NCBI GenBank assembly: GCA_910588125.1
Contig: CAJUPI010000007.1
Span: forward strand, 1-64,000
DNA length: 64,000 nt
Direction: 5' to 3'
From: an uncultured Lachnospiraceae bacterium
Lineage (GTDB): Bacteria > Bacillota > Clostridia > Lachnospirales > Lachnospiraceae
Below, in pieces: positions 40,461 to 49,869 of the stretch. The position numbers and the translations under genes were made by a program. The notes beneath the pieces were generated by a model. That model did no database searches and was not told where the DNA came from. It saw only the letters and a program-made list of their open reading frames with translations. The stretch's first letter is position 1, and every line of letters starts with the position of its first letter.

Positions 40461-41432
40461 CTATTGCCAGCGATCAATGCTGTACCGTTCTACATTTTCC
40501 TGTGTTACCAGCTCTACCGGCACCTGAATCGTTCGCTCCACCGTTTCCCCGTTTAAAAGGCGATAAACAACATTGGCTGCTATCTGGCCAATCCGGGACG
40601 GAAACTGAGCCGCTGACGCCGACATCATCCCCTCTTTGATCAAAGCCTTGGCATCCGGGGAGGCATCGATACCATACACCTGCACCTGCTTTAGCAGCCC
40701 ATGCTCATCCAAAGCCGCCGCTACCCCGACAGCTGCCAAATCATTGAGGCAGAATACACTGTCAAATAAAACACCCTCCTCTATCACCTGCTGCATCTTT
40801 GGCATGGCAATCTCCAGCTGGCCGTCACAATTAATGCTTTTTACCACCTGGATACCATCGCTTTTCCCCACTGCATCCAGAAAACCCTGTACTCTGTCCT
40901 GGCCGGATTTTGCCGCATCATGAGTCATCACAATCAGATCCGCTTCTTTATTTTGCTCCCGAAAATACTGTCCAACCAAATAACCGGCACTGTAATTATC
41001 CGAAGTGATAGTACAGTCTGCCGCACTCTCCTCATCCAGATCGGTATCCACCACCACAATGAAAACTCCCTGCTCTTTTGCCTTTCTCAGGATACCAGAC
41101 AGGCTTTGCCAGTCCACCGGCGTCACCACTAAAACATCAATCCCCATTTGCAGCATCTCTTCAATCTGCTCAATCTGCCGATCCACATTCAGCGCAGGAT
41201 CCCGCAACACCATTCGGTCCCCTGCTATCTCCACCTGATTACTGATCTCTTCATTCAGGATTTTGTAGAACTCATTATTCATCGTCATATAGCTCACCCC
41301 GATCAGGCGGCTGTTTTCCTTCTGTTCCAGGGAATAATCCCGGCCGCTGAATCCCGTCCACACCAGCATCATCACAGGCAAATACAAAAGAATATTGATT
41401 ATGATAAATATTTTGCGAAAATTTATGTCCAT
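40461..41432 (-). CDS. Membrane-anchored sugar-type periplasmic-binding protein (RbsB-like, sensory)
   Basis: This 323-residue protein has an N-terminal membrane anchor (residues 9-28) and a RbsB/LacI-like binding fold: IGVSYMTMNNEFYKILNEEI, then IDVLVVTPVDWQSL near residue 100, DTDLDEESAADCTITSDNY and GYLVGQYF. It starts the four-gene operon with the kinase, regulator and second binding protein. Without a permease, it is likely a ligand receptor for the kinase. Confidence 0.85.
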   Translation of the reverse strand: MDINFRKIFIIINILLYLPVMMLVWTGFSGRDYSLEQKENSRLIGVSYMTMNNEFYKILNEEISNQVEIAGDRMVLRDPALNVDRQIEQIEEMLQMGIDVLVVTPVDWQSLSGILRKAKEQGVFIVVVDTDLDEESAADCTITSDNYSAGYLVGQYFREQNKEADLIVMTHDAAKSGQDRVQGFLDAVGKSDGIQVVKSINCDGQLEIAMPKMQQVIEEGVLFDSVFCLNDLAAVGVAAALDEHGLLKQVQVYGIDASPDAKALIKEGMMSASAAQFPSRIGQIAANVVYRLLNGETVERTIQVPVELVTQENVERYSIDRWQ

Positions 41433-42013
41433 TTCAGGTTCCCTTTTCTTATATTTTCCCGAATAATCTCATCGGCTGCCTGATACAGCCTTTCCGAACC
41501 TGCTTTCGTCTTTTCATGCCTTCCATACACCTGTTTTGAGGTAACCTTATGTTCTTTCCAGTCCCCTCCATCATTACTGTTGTTCAAAAGCAATGGCTGC
41601 AGATTATCCATCGCATGAGCAAACCTTGCCTCTGCCGTGCGGTTCTCCTCAAACTCGTCAAACAGGGAGATGAATTCTCGTTTCTGATCCTCCGGCAAAA
41701 GGGAATAGATTTTTTCCTTTGCTGCATCCTCTCTCTGTTTTTGTGTTTTTAAATTTTCCTCATCGTATGCATAGGTATCACCGGATTCTATCTCTACAAT
41801 ATCATGAATCAGGCACAGAATCATCACTCTGGCAATATCGACCTCTTCATTTGAGTATTCTCTTAAAAGATACGCCATCACCGCCATATGCCAGGCATGC
41901 TCCGCGTCATTTTCATTTCTTCCATGGCCGGATAAATGAGTCTGGCGGAAAATATTCTTTTCCTTATCCATCTCCAATGCAAAAGCCAGTTGCTTTTTTA
42001 ATCTTTCTTCCAT
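41423..42013 (-). CDS. HD-domain nucleotidase-like protein (YfbR type)
   Basis: This 196-residue metal-dependent phosphohydrolase has H..HD..D residues in NDAEHAWHMAVMAYLL, CLIHDIVEIESGDT and FAHAMDNLQPLLLNN. The pattern matches YfbR/YGK1-like 5'-nucleotidases. ATG 42013 is preferred to a GTG three codons upstream. It overlaps the next gene by 10 bases. Confidence 0.88.
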   Translation of the reverse strand: MEERLKKQLAFALEMDKEKNIFRQTHLSGHGRNENDAEHAWHMAVMAYLLREYSNEEVDIARVMILCLIHDIVEIESGDTYAYDEENLKTQKQREDAAKEKIYSLLPEDQKREFISLFDEFEENRTAEARFAHAMDNLQPLLLNNSNDGGDWKEHKVTSKQVYGRHEKTKAGSERLYQAADEIIRENIRKGNLKWT

Positions 42014-42067
42014 AAGAACCACAACTCCCCTGGTAAAATATTTTTTCTTTTTGCCCGATGCCAGCTC

Positions 42068-42625
42068 TTATTCCAAAAATGCAAATATTTCCCGAATCTG
42101 TGGAGCAAACAGCCCGACCAAAGGATACAGCATTCCAACACCACACAAAAGCATAGCCCAGCGTTTATCATGCCTTTGCATAACCGGGACATAAAAAACA
42201 TGGGGGTTGTCTGCGGCATAGTATAGCTCTACCTGCTCCCCTTTTTTCACATAGCTTCGGCCAAAGCCGCTGGGGGACTTGACACGATACGTTGTTCCTC
42301 CCACCTGGAACTCAAATTCCGGACGATAGATCCTCTTATTTCCCCGCCCTATCATTACTCTGTTTTCCACAGAAATAACCGTGGCAACCGTCAGGACAAC
42401 CGCATTTTTCCGTTCCTTCAGCAAACGATATTGTATCCTCATCCCGATTGCAAAAAAAATCAAGGGCAACAGGGTAAATCCAATGTCAGCTATCTGTTCT
42501 TCTCCTTCCCGTCCCGGCTGGCAGATAATGATTGCTGCAAAAACCAGGCACAAAAGGGGCCAGCAGATTGCCAGAATAAACCATCTTTTCTGCGCATAAC
42601 CGAACTTCTCAAACGCCTTTTTCAT
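42068..42625 (-). CDS. DUF3592-like membrane protein
   Basis: This 185-residue protein has membrane segments near residues 16-33, 43-60 and 150-175. Between them is a soluble part (YRPEFEFQVGGTTYRVKS, then KKGEQVELYYAADNP) matching DUF3592, a widespread family of unknown function. I chose ATG 42625 (MKKAFEKFGY), 7 bases after the Nudix gene stop. Confidence 0.75.
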   Translation of the reverse strand: MKKAFEKFGYAQKRWFILAICWPLLCLVFAAIIICQPGREGEEQIADIGFTLLPLIFFAIGMRIQYRLLKERKNAVVLTVATVISVENRVMIGRGNKRIYRPEFEFQVGGTTYRVKSPSGFGRSYVKKGEQVELYYAADNPHVFYVPVMQRHDKRWAMLLCGVGMLYPLVGLFAPQIREIFAFLE

Positions 42626-42632
42626 ATTGCTC

Positions 42633-43253
42633 CTATTCCAGCAAAGCAACCCAGTTATCTGACCGGAATGCTTCAAAACACATGCGTACCTGCTCTTCAT
42701 TGTTCTTTTCCTCAGCTAAAACCGGCAGCTCTTCTATTCCAAAATACCGGCTCTCTGTGGTTTCTATATTCTGCTCAAACGAGCCGCCAATCACAGAACA
42801 GAGAATAAATATTTTACAAACCTTATAGGCATAGACAGGCAGATTGTGTTTTTCCCTGTCCTGGACGGCAATGAGCTTATCCGCCACAACCACAAGCCCC
42901 GCCTCTTCTTTTACCTCCTTAATCACATTCTCCTTCACTGACAGCCCCACGTCTACCCAGCCTCCCGGCAAGGACCAGGTGCCGTTGTTCTCTTTCACAA
43001 GCAGGATCTTATCCCCCTTGAAAATCGCCGCTCTGGTATCAATCTTTGGAGTCTGGTAGCCAATCTCATTGCAGAATAAATCTTTCACCTTTTCCAAGGG
43101 AATATCGGTTTTATAGCTTATCATTTCAGCGGCAATGGTACGGATTCTTTCATATCGCTCCTGCTCAAAAACATCTTTCCCATAGAATAGCCCTGCCTGG
43201 GCAATACTCTGTAATTCTACTGCCCATTGAAGCCATTGTTCGTTTTTTTCCAT
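42633..43253 (-). CDS. Nudix hydrolase
   Basis: This 206-residue hydrolase has the complete Nudix box beginning GGWVDVGLSVKENVIKEV and ending KEEAGL, near residues 98-120. An N-terminal region of about 65 residues resembles the NUDIX_N2-type helical domain of clostridial ADP-ribose-type pyrophosphatases. The substrate is unknown. It follows the YunG-like gene without a gap. Confidence 0.9.
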   Translation of the reverse strand: MEKNEQWLQWAVELQSIAQAGLFYGKDVFEQERYERIRTIAAEMISYKTDIPLEKVKDLFCNEIGYQTPKIDTRAAIFKGDKILLVKENNGTWSLPGGWVDVGLSVKENVIKEVKEEAGLVVVADKLIAVQDREKHNLPVYAYKVCKIFILCSVIGGSFEQNIETTESRYFGIEELPVLAEEKNNEEQVRMCFEAFRSDNWVALLE

Positions 43254-43730
43254 TTATCTATCCTTCCCACTCTGGATTTCCTTTGCATAAACCTGAGCTT
43301 TAAAATATTTTTTTCTGAACTCTGCCTTCAGAAACTCGTACCGCTGGCGCTTCTCTTCTTTTGCGAAGTGCACTTCACGAAACTGCTCCGGGTTGTTTTC
43401 ATAGTTTAACACCTTTTCTCCAAATTGTTCACTGGTGAGATCAAATACACAGCCATCCACATCATTATAACAATGGTAATTGCCGCCGGGAAGCGGGATT
43501 CCGTATACTTTGCCGCCGAATATATCCTGAGCCAAAAACGCCGTGATGGAGCATTGGCCTAACGTCCGGTTCTCTTCGCTCCATTTCTCCCGCAGCCTGG
43601 GCGCACAGGTATATTCGCACCAGATGCTAAAAAGCGCATCATATAACCTGCAGGGAGTCCAGATTTCCCCAAATTCACTGGTAATTGCCGGAACTTCTCC
43701 CTGGTTCCAGCCATAAAATGCATAAGCCAT
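43254..43730 (-). CDS. YunG-like protein
   Basis: This 158-residue protein has LGQCSITAFLAQDIFGGKVY near residue 56 and CYNDVDGCVFDLTSEQFG near 87, a pattern of the YunG family with a possible Cys/His/Asp constellation. Function is unknown. It is directly followed by the Nudix gene. Confidence 0.7.
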   Translation of the reverse strand: MAYAFYGWNQGEVPAITSEFGEIWTPCRLYDALFSIWCEYTCAPRLREKWSEENRTLGQCSITAFLAQDIFGGKVYGIPLPGGNYHCYNDVDGCVFDLTSEQFGEKVLNYENNPEQFREVHFAKEEKRQRYEFLKAEFRKKYFKAQVYAKEIQSGKDR

Positions 43731-43759
43731 TTTCCTCTCCCATCTTTTAAAGAATCATC

Positions 43760-45088
43760 CTAAAAATCCGGATTGTCCTTCCCGCACAATACCCAAACGA
43801 CAGCGGCAAACACCTCAATCGCCTCCACCAGTACCTTTTCATCAAAATCAAAAGCCGTGGTATGCTGGGCGGAAGCCATCGGGGTCACAGAGCGCATATA
43901 AGTTGCCTTCCCGCCATGCTCCTGAACCCGGTTCATCATCAGGGAAATATCCTCACTGCCCCAATTCCTGGCATTCCGGCAGCTGCTGACACGCAGATGA
44001 GGGAGTTCCCGCTCCACAATTCCTGCAATCTGTTCCAGAAAATCCTCGTCACTGTGCTGGGACTCTGCGCCTCCCTGAAGTATCATTTTACAGGTGCATC
44101 CATTCATCTGGGCGGCGCCATTGCAGATCCGCACTGCTTCCTGAGCCATATACCGGTTAATCTCCGTAGTCTCCCCCCGCACTTCAAATTGAATCATGGC
44201 ATGACCCGGAACTACATTTCTTCCGGTCCCTCCCTGAATCGTACCTACATTTACCCGTGAAATCCCGCCACTATGCCTGGGGAGTGCTGTCAGATTCAAA
44301 ACGGCATTGGCCGCCGCCACAATCGCACTTCTCCCTTTCTCCGGAAATCCTCCTGCATGGGCGGCCTCTCCGTAAAAGTGGGCATCATATTTGCTTGTGG
44401 CAAGAGAACCCCAGGTCCCCGGCGTCACATCGCCGTCATCCAGCTCCCCGGCAGGCGCAATATGTGTTCCTATAAAATAATCCACATCATCCAGATGTCC
44501 ATGAGCTACGATGGCTCTAGCTCCTTTAGCGCCCTCTTCTCCTGGCTGGAAAATCAGCTTAACCGTCCCATGCAATTCTTTCTTAATCTTCACCAGAAGC
44601 TCCGCCACCCCAAGGCCAATGGCCGCATGCCCGTCATGGCCGCAGGCGTGCATGGTCCCTCTGTTTACGGAAGAAAATCCTTCTCTAAAAGGCCGGTGGG
44701 ACTCCTTCTCTTCTTCAATCAGCCCCAGGGCATCAATATCAAACCGCAACGCGACCACCGGTCCCGGACCACATCGCAAAATTCCCATAGCCCCGGTAAA
44801 GCCTTCCTTCATTTCTTCTGTCAGATATTCTTCTGGCACGCCCTGCCCGCAAACCAGCTTTGCATGGGCTTTTAATTCCTCTGACGACGGAACTCCGATA
44901 CGCGCTTCTTCCAGACACAATGCCTTGCCCGTCACTACCTCATATCCCAGCTCTGCCAATGTCTTATTGATAATAGCTGACGTCCTCATCTCCAGCCATG
45001 CAGTTTCTGCATACCGATGAAAATCGCGCCTTCTTTCTCTGCTGGATTGAGACAGCGATTTGGCATAATCTATCATTTGGGTGTTCAT
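43760..45088 (-). CDS. M20-family amidohydrolase, AbgA/AbgB-like
   Basis: This 442-residue zinc hydrolase has TMHACGHDGHAAIGLG near residue 145, FQPGEEGAKGARAIV near 180 and a late HTTAFDFDEK. The N-terminal RRDFHRYAETAWLE and the long insert match aminobenzoyl-glutamate hydrolase-like proteins. It may release amino acids from folate breakdown products or N-acyl amino acids. A promoter with TATAAT lies 69 bases upstream. Confidence 0.88.
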   Translation of the reverse strand: MNTQMIDYAKSLSQSSRERRRDFHRYAETAWLEMRTSAIINKTLAELGYEVVTGKALCLEEARIGVPSSEELKAHAKLVCGQGVPEEYLTEEMKEGFTGAMGILRCGPGPVVALRFDIDALGLIEEEKESHRPFREGFSSVNRGTMHACGHDGHAAIGLGVAELLVKIKKELHGTVKLIFQPGEEGAKGARAIVAHGHLDDVDYFIGTHIAPAGELDDGDVTPGTWGSLATSKYDAHFYGEAAHAGGFPEKGRSAIVAAANAVLNLTALPRHSGGISRVNVGTIQGGTGRNVVPGHAMIQFEVRGETTEINRYMAQEAVRICNGAAQMNGCTCKMILQGGAESQHSDEDFLEQIAGIVERELPHLRVSSCRNARNWGSEDISLMMNRVQEHGGKATYMRSVTPMASAQHTTAFDFDEKVLVEAIEVFAAVVWVLCGKDNPDF

Positions 45089-45156
45089 TTTTCTTCTCCT
45101 TTTTGCCAGATGCTTTTTGGGGCGCAGAGGCTGCGCTCACTTTCGCTTTCGTGGAC

Positions 45157-45185
45157 ATTATACCATACCTGGTAAAGCGAGACAA
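45157..45185 (-). promoter_or_regulatory. Promoter of the M20 amidohydrolase gene
   Basis: On the minus strand TTGTCT (45185-45180) and TATAAT (45162-45157) are 17 bases apart. Confidence 0.7.
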
Positions 45186-45337
45186 TGTTATTCACTAAGA
45201 ATTCGTAATCTTTAGACATGAAGTGAAAAACTTAAAAATCCAACTGGCAAAGTCGAAAAACCGGTTGAATTTCTCTGTCATTTTGTGTAAACTGAAAGAA
45301 GTTACGGAATGTGAAAGGGAAAGGACAATCGAAGAAA

Positions 45338-47017
45338 ATGAAAAAAGCAATGAATCAATCAAAATTAAACATGATTTTAAACGGTATTTCTTTGACGTCT
45401 CTTTTTTTGATGATCCTCCTTCTATTTGCCTACGGAAATATAAAGGGGAAATTAAATGACGCCAATGCAGACAGATTTAACCTGACCTATAATGCCAATC
45501 GTTTTATGAACGGTTCCGCCTATCTCACCAATGAAGTACGGGCCTATGCCTCCACCGGAGACCAGGTACACTTCGATAATTACTGGAATGAAATTAATAA
45601 CCTAAAAAACCGGGATCTGGGTGTTGCCGCCATGCAGGAAATCGGCATCACTGCCAGCGAACAGGCCATGATCGATCAGATGTCCGCGCTTTCCAACAAC
45701 TTAGTTCCCCTGGAAGAGGGCGCTATGGAGCAGGTTCAAGCCGGCCAGATGGCAGAAGCCCTGGCCTATGTATATGGCTCTGACTATAGCTCCGTCACAG
45801 CAAATATTAATGCCCTGAAAGAACAATTTTTAAATGATCTGGAGACCCGTTCCAAGGCACAGGTCGATAAGCTGACTCTGGAATCCGATATTATTATGGG
45901 AATTATCTTTCTCTTCATGATTGTAGTGGGAATCATGCAGCTTATTGTCATGACAATTACCAAAAAACGAATTCTCGTTCCTGTGATCGCGGTTCGTGAT
46001 CAGATGGGTGAGATCTCCAGAGGCAATCTCTCCGCCCCCTTTGCGCTTGAGCCGGATACCTCTGAGATCGGAATGTTGGTCGCCTCCATCCATGAGACAA
46101 AAAGGGAGTTAAAAAAATACATTTCCGATATCAACTCCAAGCTGACCCAAATGGCGCAAGGACAGATGGATTTGTCCATTGGCAATGATTACCGCGGTGA
46201 ATTTCAGCCGATTCAGCTGGCCATGGGGCAGATACTGAATTCCCTCAACCAGGCTTTATCACGGATTAACCAGACAGCAGAACAGGTTTCCACAGAATCG
46301 GAAAAAATGGCTTCCGACTCTCAGACTCTTTCTAACGGCGCAGTCGCTCAGGCTTCTGCCGTTGAGGAGCTGTCCGCCAGTATCCAGGATCTTTCCAGCC
46401 AGGTCAACAGCACCTCCACAGATGCTGACAATGCCCGTAAATTATCAATTGATACCGCGACACAGCTCGAAACCTGTAACCAAAAGATGGCTGATCTGAC
46501 CATGGCCATGGGAGATATCTCCAAATCCTCCCAGCAGATCAGCGGAATTATCAAGACAATTGAAGATATCTCCTTCCAGACTAATATCCTGGCTCTCAAT
46601 GCCGCCGTAGAAGCCGCCCGCGCCGGCAGTGCCGGAAAAGGCTTCGCCGTAGTAGCCGACGAGGTGCAAAGCCTGGCCAACAAAAGTGCAGAGGCCGCCC
46701 AGGATATCACCAACCTGATCCAGAATTCTCTCAGCCTGGTGGAACGCGGGACTGCATTGTCGGCTGACAGCACCAAAACATTGGATGCCGGAGTCGCCAA
46801 AGCCAGAAAGTCCACTGAGGTGGTGGAGCGTATCGCCCAATCCGCCAAAGAGCAGGCGGAATCCCTGACCCAGCTGACCCTGGGTATGGAACAGATATCC
46901 GAGGTGGTTCAGACCAATGCCTCCACTGCTGAGAAATCCTCTGACTCCGCCCAGGAGCTTCGTCTTCAGGCCGGGGAATTAAAAGAATCCGTTCAGATGT
47001 TCCGCCTTCGCAGATAA
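45338..47017 (+). CDS. Methyl-accepting chemotaxis protein
   Basis: This chemoreceptor (559 aa) has an N-terminal membrane segment (about residues 10-30), an extracytoplasmic helical domain to about 190, a second membrane segment (about 190-212), a HAMP region and a long helical signalling domain. The hairpin tip is FQTNILALNAAVEAARAGSA followed by GKGFAVVADEVQSLA. The start is uncertain: ATG 45338 is taken, but GTG 45311 and ATG 45350 are possible. A terminator follows. Confidence 0.92.
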   Translation: MKKAMNQSKLNMILNGISLTSLFLMILLLFAYGNIKGKLNDANADRFNLTYNANRFMNGSAYLTNEVRAYASTGDQVHFDNYWNEINNLKNRDLGVAAMQEIGITASEQAMIDQMSALSNNLVPLEEGAMEQVQAGQMAEALAYVYGSDYSSVTANINALKEQFLNDLETRSKAQVDKLTLESDIIMGIIFLFMIVVGIMQLIVMTITKKRILVPVIAVRDQMGEISRGNLSAPFALEPDTSEIGMLVASIHETKRELKKYISDINSKLTQMAQGQMDLSIGNDYRGEFQPIQLAMGQILNSLNQALSRINQTAEQVSTESEKMASDSQTLSNGAVAQASAVEELSASIQDLSSQVNSTSTDADNARKLSIDTATQLETCNQKMADLTMAMGDISKSSQQISGIIKTIEDISFQTNILALNAAVEAARAGSAGKGFAVVADEVQSLANKSAEAAQDITNLIQNSLSLVERGTALSADSTKTLDAGVAKARKSTEVVERIAQSAKEQAESLTQLTLGMEQISEVVQTNASTAEKSSDSAQELRLQAGELKESVQMFRLRR

Positions 47018-47036
47018 TAAAAAGCATCGATCCATA

Positions 47037-47113
47037 AAAGCTGGTGGTACAAAAACCATTTCACTGAGGGGATATATCCTCCACAGAATCGGTTTATGTA
47101 CCACCGGCTTTTT
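47037..47113 (+). terminator. Terminator after the chemoreceptor gene
   Basis: AAGCTGGTGGTACA (from 47038) pairs with TGTACCACCGGCTT (47098-47111) with one mismatch, followed by TTTT. The loop is about 46 bases and holds a further small hairpin. Confidence 0.75.
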
Positions 47114-47117
47114 TCTT

Positions 47118-47270
47118 ATTGCGAGTTTGAAGATTTTCGTTTCGTTTTTCGCAAAAATCAGAGATTTTAGGACTTCTTGATCCCGAAACCGGAAAAAGCA
47201 GCAGACCATTTCCCACCTCTTCCCGCTCCTTTTTCCCTGGCGTACCTTCTGAGAAAATTAATTAAATGAC
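47118..47270. repeat. Dispersed repeat family 1, copy A
   Basis: This stretch equals, in reverse complement and with few changes, the left arm of copy B (54104-54255): GTCATTTAATTAATTTTCTC, GGTACGCCAGGGAAAAAGGA, TTTTTCCGGTTTCGGGATCA, AACGAAACGAAAATC. Its terminal GTCATTTAA supplies the last two codons and stop of the MATE gene, so the insertion reaches into that gene's end. Confidence 0.88.
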
Positions 47271-48632
47271 TCTGCTCTCCCCTGCCTCTGCACATATAAG
47301 TTTAAATCTTTTCCCCTCCCTCAGCACCAGATACAGCGACAAAACCGTTGCCAGCAGATCACTGATCGGCTGGGCAAAGAATATCCCGTTAATCTCCAGA
47401 AAAACCGGCAGTATGTAAATAAACGGCACCAGAAAAACCACTTGCCTGAGCAAGGTAATCACTATCGATGGCCCCGGGCGATTAATAGATTGGAAAAATG
47501 TAGTTGCCAGCATCACAAACCCTAAAGCCGGAGTAATACAAAAATTGATCCGCAGGCCGGTAATTCCAATCTGGAACATTTCTTCCGTTCCTCCAAAAGC
47601 CGCCAAGATCTGTCTCGGGAAAACCATCACGGCTATCCAGATAAAGCAGGTAATGCCAACGGAAAAAACCGTGGCCTGAAAAAGCGTGGACATCACCCTT
47701 TTATAACTGCCTGAACCATAATTATTTCCCAAAATCGGCTGGATTCCCTGGCTGATCCCGCTGGCCGGCATTATCACAAATGTCATAATACTCGATACTA
47801 CCGCATAGACACTGATGGCAATATCTCCGCCATATTTCCCCAATTGGCTGTTATAGACAAGGCTAATAAATCCCATAGCCATCTGAGCCACCCAAAACGC
47901 AAAACCGCAGGAAATTATCTGAAAGCAAAATCCCTTTTCCAGACGGAAAATCCCTTTCGTGATACGCACCTGCGTCCGGTTTCCCAACACTAGGCAGGCC
48001 CCGAAAAGGGCAGAAGCGATCTGTCCGGCTACGGTTGCCGCTGCCGCCCCCACAACGCCCCAGTCAAACACAATAATGAACAATGCATCCAAAGCAATAT
48101 TGGTCACAGCCCCCAGCCCCGTGACGCACATTCCCAGAACCGGTTTACCCGAAACCCGGACAAAATCACAAAACAATTGGGACAATCCCTGAAACAGGCA
48201 GCCCAGCGCCACAATCCGATAGTAGGCAATCGCATAAGGATAAGCCGTCTGCGTAACTCCAAAAATACGCAAAAAGAAATCCGGAAAAAGCAGCAGCACA
48301 ATACTGAGGGCAATCTCAAAGCCACAGACCATGACCAGGGCATTCCCAAAAGACCGGTTCATCTTATCTGGTTCATTCTGACCAGAAAAAAGACTGAAAA
48401 AAGTGGAACCTCCCGCACTGCATGTTAAGGCAAACGCCATCATCATAAATGATAAAGGAAAGCAAACCGACAGGCCAGCCAACGCAGACGTACCATTAAA
48501 ATTCCCTACAAACATCCGATCCACAATGTTATAGACCGCTGTGATCAAAAGAGAAATCGCCGCCGGGATAGAAAACTTAAGAATCATGGGGAACAACTTC
48601 CCGTTTAGGTAATCAACGCCTTTTGTGTTCAT
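47262..48632 (-). CDS. MATE-family efflux transporter
   Basis: This 456-residue protein has about 12 membrane segments and MATE features: KFSIPAAISLLITAVYNIVD near residue 14, a repeat beginning near 240, and ASGISQGIQPILGNNYGSG near 278. It should export drugs or metabolites using a cation gradient. It follows a MarR regulator gene and has a MarR-like operator 20 bases before its start. The last codons lie within repeat copy A. Confidence 0.93.
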   Translation of the reverse strand: MNTKGVDYLNGKLFPMILKFSIPAAISLLITAVYNIVDRMFVGNFNGTSALAGLSVCFPLSFMMMAFALTCSAGGSTFFSLFSGQNEPDKMNRSFGNALVMVCGFEIALSIVLLLFPDFFLRIFGVTQTAYPYAIAYYRIVALGCLFQGLSQLFCDFVRVSGKPVLGMCVTGLGAVTNIALDALFIIVFDWGVVGAAAATVAGQIASALFGACLVLGNRTQVRITKGIFRLEKGFCFQIISCGFAFWVAQMAMGFISLVYNSQLGKYGGDIAISVYAVVSSIMTFVIMPASGISQGIQPILGNNYGSGSYKRVMSTLFQATVFSVGITCFIWIAVMVFPRQILAAFGGTEEMFQIGITGLRINFCITPALGFVMLATTFFQSINRPGPSIVITLLRQVVFLVPFIYILPVFLEINGIFFAQPISDLLATVLSLYLVLREGKRFKLICAEAGESRVI

Positions 48633-48651
48633 GGATAACCTCCTACAAAAA

Positions 48652-48667
48652 TTAGTTTACTAAGTAT
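48652..48667 (-). promoter_or_regulatory. MarR-type operator before the MATE gene
   Basis: TTAGTTTACTAA is a palindrome of two 5-base arms and is followed by GTAT. The same pattern (TTAGTNNMCTAAGTAT) stands before marR at 49192-49207. Confidence 0.65.
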
Positions 48668-48753
48668 TTATTTTAAAATGCAGCCGCCCCTTCAGGCAGC
48701 CTGCATATAATCATAGTAACCTGCATGCAATCTTTGATGTTGCACCAGCCTCC

Positions 48754-49188
48754 CTACGAAACATTCTCCATCATTTTCTCAATGACTTCAAAAAATATAT
48801 TCATCTTCTCCTGGGAAATCCCCCGAATCAGCTCCTCCTCCAAATTAGTAAGATCTTCGATCACCACATCCTTATATTGCAACGCCTTTTCATTGACAAG
48901 TATCCTTTTCAGCCGTCCATCCTCCGCCATAACTTCCCGGCGAATCAATCCGTCCTGTTCCATCTTCTTGAGAAGCTGTGTTGCCGTCGGAGGACGCAGA
49001 CTGAATTCCTCCTCGATATCCTTCTGAAAAACATCGTGATTCTGAGCCAAAACAAAATGCAGCACCCTCCCCTGAGAGCCACTGAACACGGCCCTGCTTG
49101 AAAAGGCATCAATCCTTCTGCGCAATTTGTTTGACAGCTTATTGATATAATGTGCTGCATGTTTGTTAGGTCTCATAACCGCCTCCAT
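48754..49188 (-). CDS. MarR-family transcriptional regulator
   Basis: This 144-residue regulator has a winged helix with QKDIEEEFSLRPPTATQLLK near residue 62 and the wing LIRREVMAEDGRLKRILVNE. It is upstream of the MATE gene on the same strand. Matching operators in front of both genes suggest it represses itself and the pump. Confidence 0.92.
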   Translation of the reverse strand: MEAVMRPNKHAAHYINKLSNKLRRRIDAFSSRAVFSGSQGRVLHFVLAQNHDVFQKDIEEEFSLRPPTATQLLKKMEQDGLIRREVMAEDGRLKRILVNEKALQYKDVVIEDLTNLEEELIRGISQEKMNIFFEVIEKMMENVS

Positions 49189-49191
49189 TAT

Positions 49192-49207
49192 TTAGTAACC
49201 TAAGTAT
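49192..49207 (-). promoter_or_regulatory. MarR-type operator before marR
   Basis: TTAGTAACCTAAGTAT repeats the pattern of the site before the MATE gene (10 of 12 core arm positions plus GTAT). It lies four bases upstream of the marR start, so it would overlap the ribosome-binding region or promoter. Confidence 0.6.
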
Positions 49208-49260
49208 GTCGGATGGGCGTAAAAATGTCAAGTCCCTGAGCCATAAAATTACCAAAACGT

Positions 49261-49740
49261 TTATGCGCTTACATCTACATGATCTCCTGTCTCACTTACT
49301 GCTTCCACAGCTTCTCCCGACTTACCATAGACGGTATTTTGCCCGCTATCGGCAGGCATCGAGAAAACCTGTCCTGCCATTTCGACCTGAGTTTTTCCTG
49401 CCTCACTGATCTCAGCTGTATCCAAGCCTGCTTTCTCCTGTCTTTTGGCCTCAAGCTGTTTTTCTTGTTCCTCCCGCTCTTTGCTTCGCGCCTCCGTCAG
49501 CGCCTCCTGTAACTGCTTTTCTTTTTCCTTTTCCTCTTTTGCCTCTGTTTTCATTCCCTGAGCGGTTTTTTCGCCATATTCTTTGGCCTGTTCTGTCAAT
49601 TCTGCCGCGTAGCCCAGCGCCCGCTGCATCTTATCCGTATCCCCTTTGCGCTCCGCCTCGTCTGCCACACTCATCGGAGTAGAGATCATTTGCATACTGG
49701 CGCTGGCTCCTGCCAAGCCTTCCATGGTCTTTACATTCAT
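49261..49740 (-). CDS. Charged coiled-coil protein, unknown function
   Basis: This 159-residue protein is not recognised. Residues 25-105 are very rich in Glu, Lys, Gln and Ala with heptad-like spacing, so a long coiled coil is likely. The C-terminal 50 residues are acidic and rich in Val/Gly. No signal peptide is seen. GGAGGA lies before the ATG. Two LytTR-like boxes upstream suggest control by the regulator at 51255-51971. Confidence 0.65.
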   Translation of the reverse strand: MNVKTMEGLAGASASMQMISTPMSVADEAERKGDTDKMQRALGYAAELTEQAKEYGEKTAQGMKTEAKEEKEKEKQLQEALTEARSKEREEQEKQLEAKRQEKAGLDTAEISEAGKTQVEMAGQVFSMPADSGQNTVYGKSGEAVEAVSETGDHVDVSA

Positions 49741-49833
49741 ACTGTATCCTCCTTTATTGGAATCTTTCTTGGACCAATAATTCTTCTGCCCTGTCTATTG
49801 TTTCGGCAGTTATCTTAGAAAGGCTTAGAAGCC

Positions 49834-49869
49834 TGACATATAAGGTCTATTTTTTGACACATATGGTCA
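49834..49869. promoter_or_regulatory. Pair of LytTR-type boxes upstream of the coiled-coil gene
   Basis: TGACATATAAGGTCT (49834-49848) and TGACACATATGGTCA (49855-49869) agree in 11 of 15 positions and begin 21 bases apart, two helical turns. This is the spacing used by AgrA/LytR-type regulators. The pair overlaps the kinase stop codon. Confidence 0.6.
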
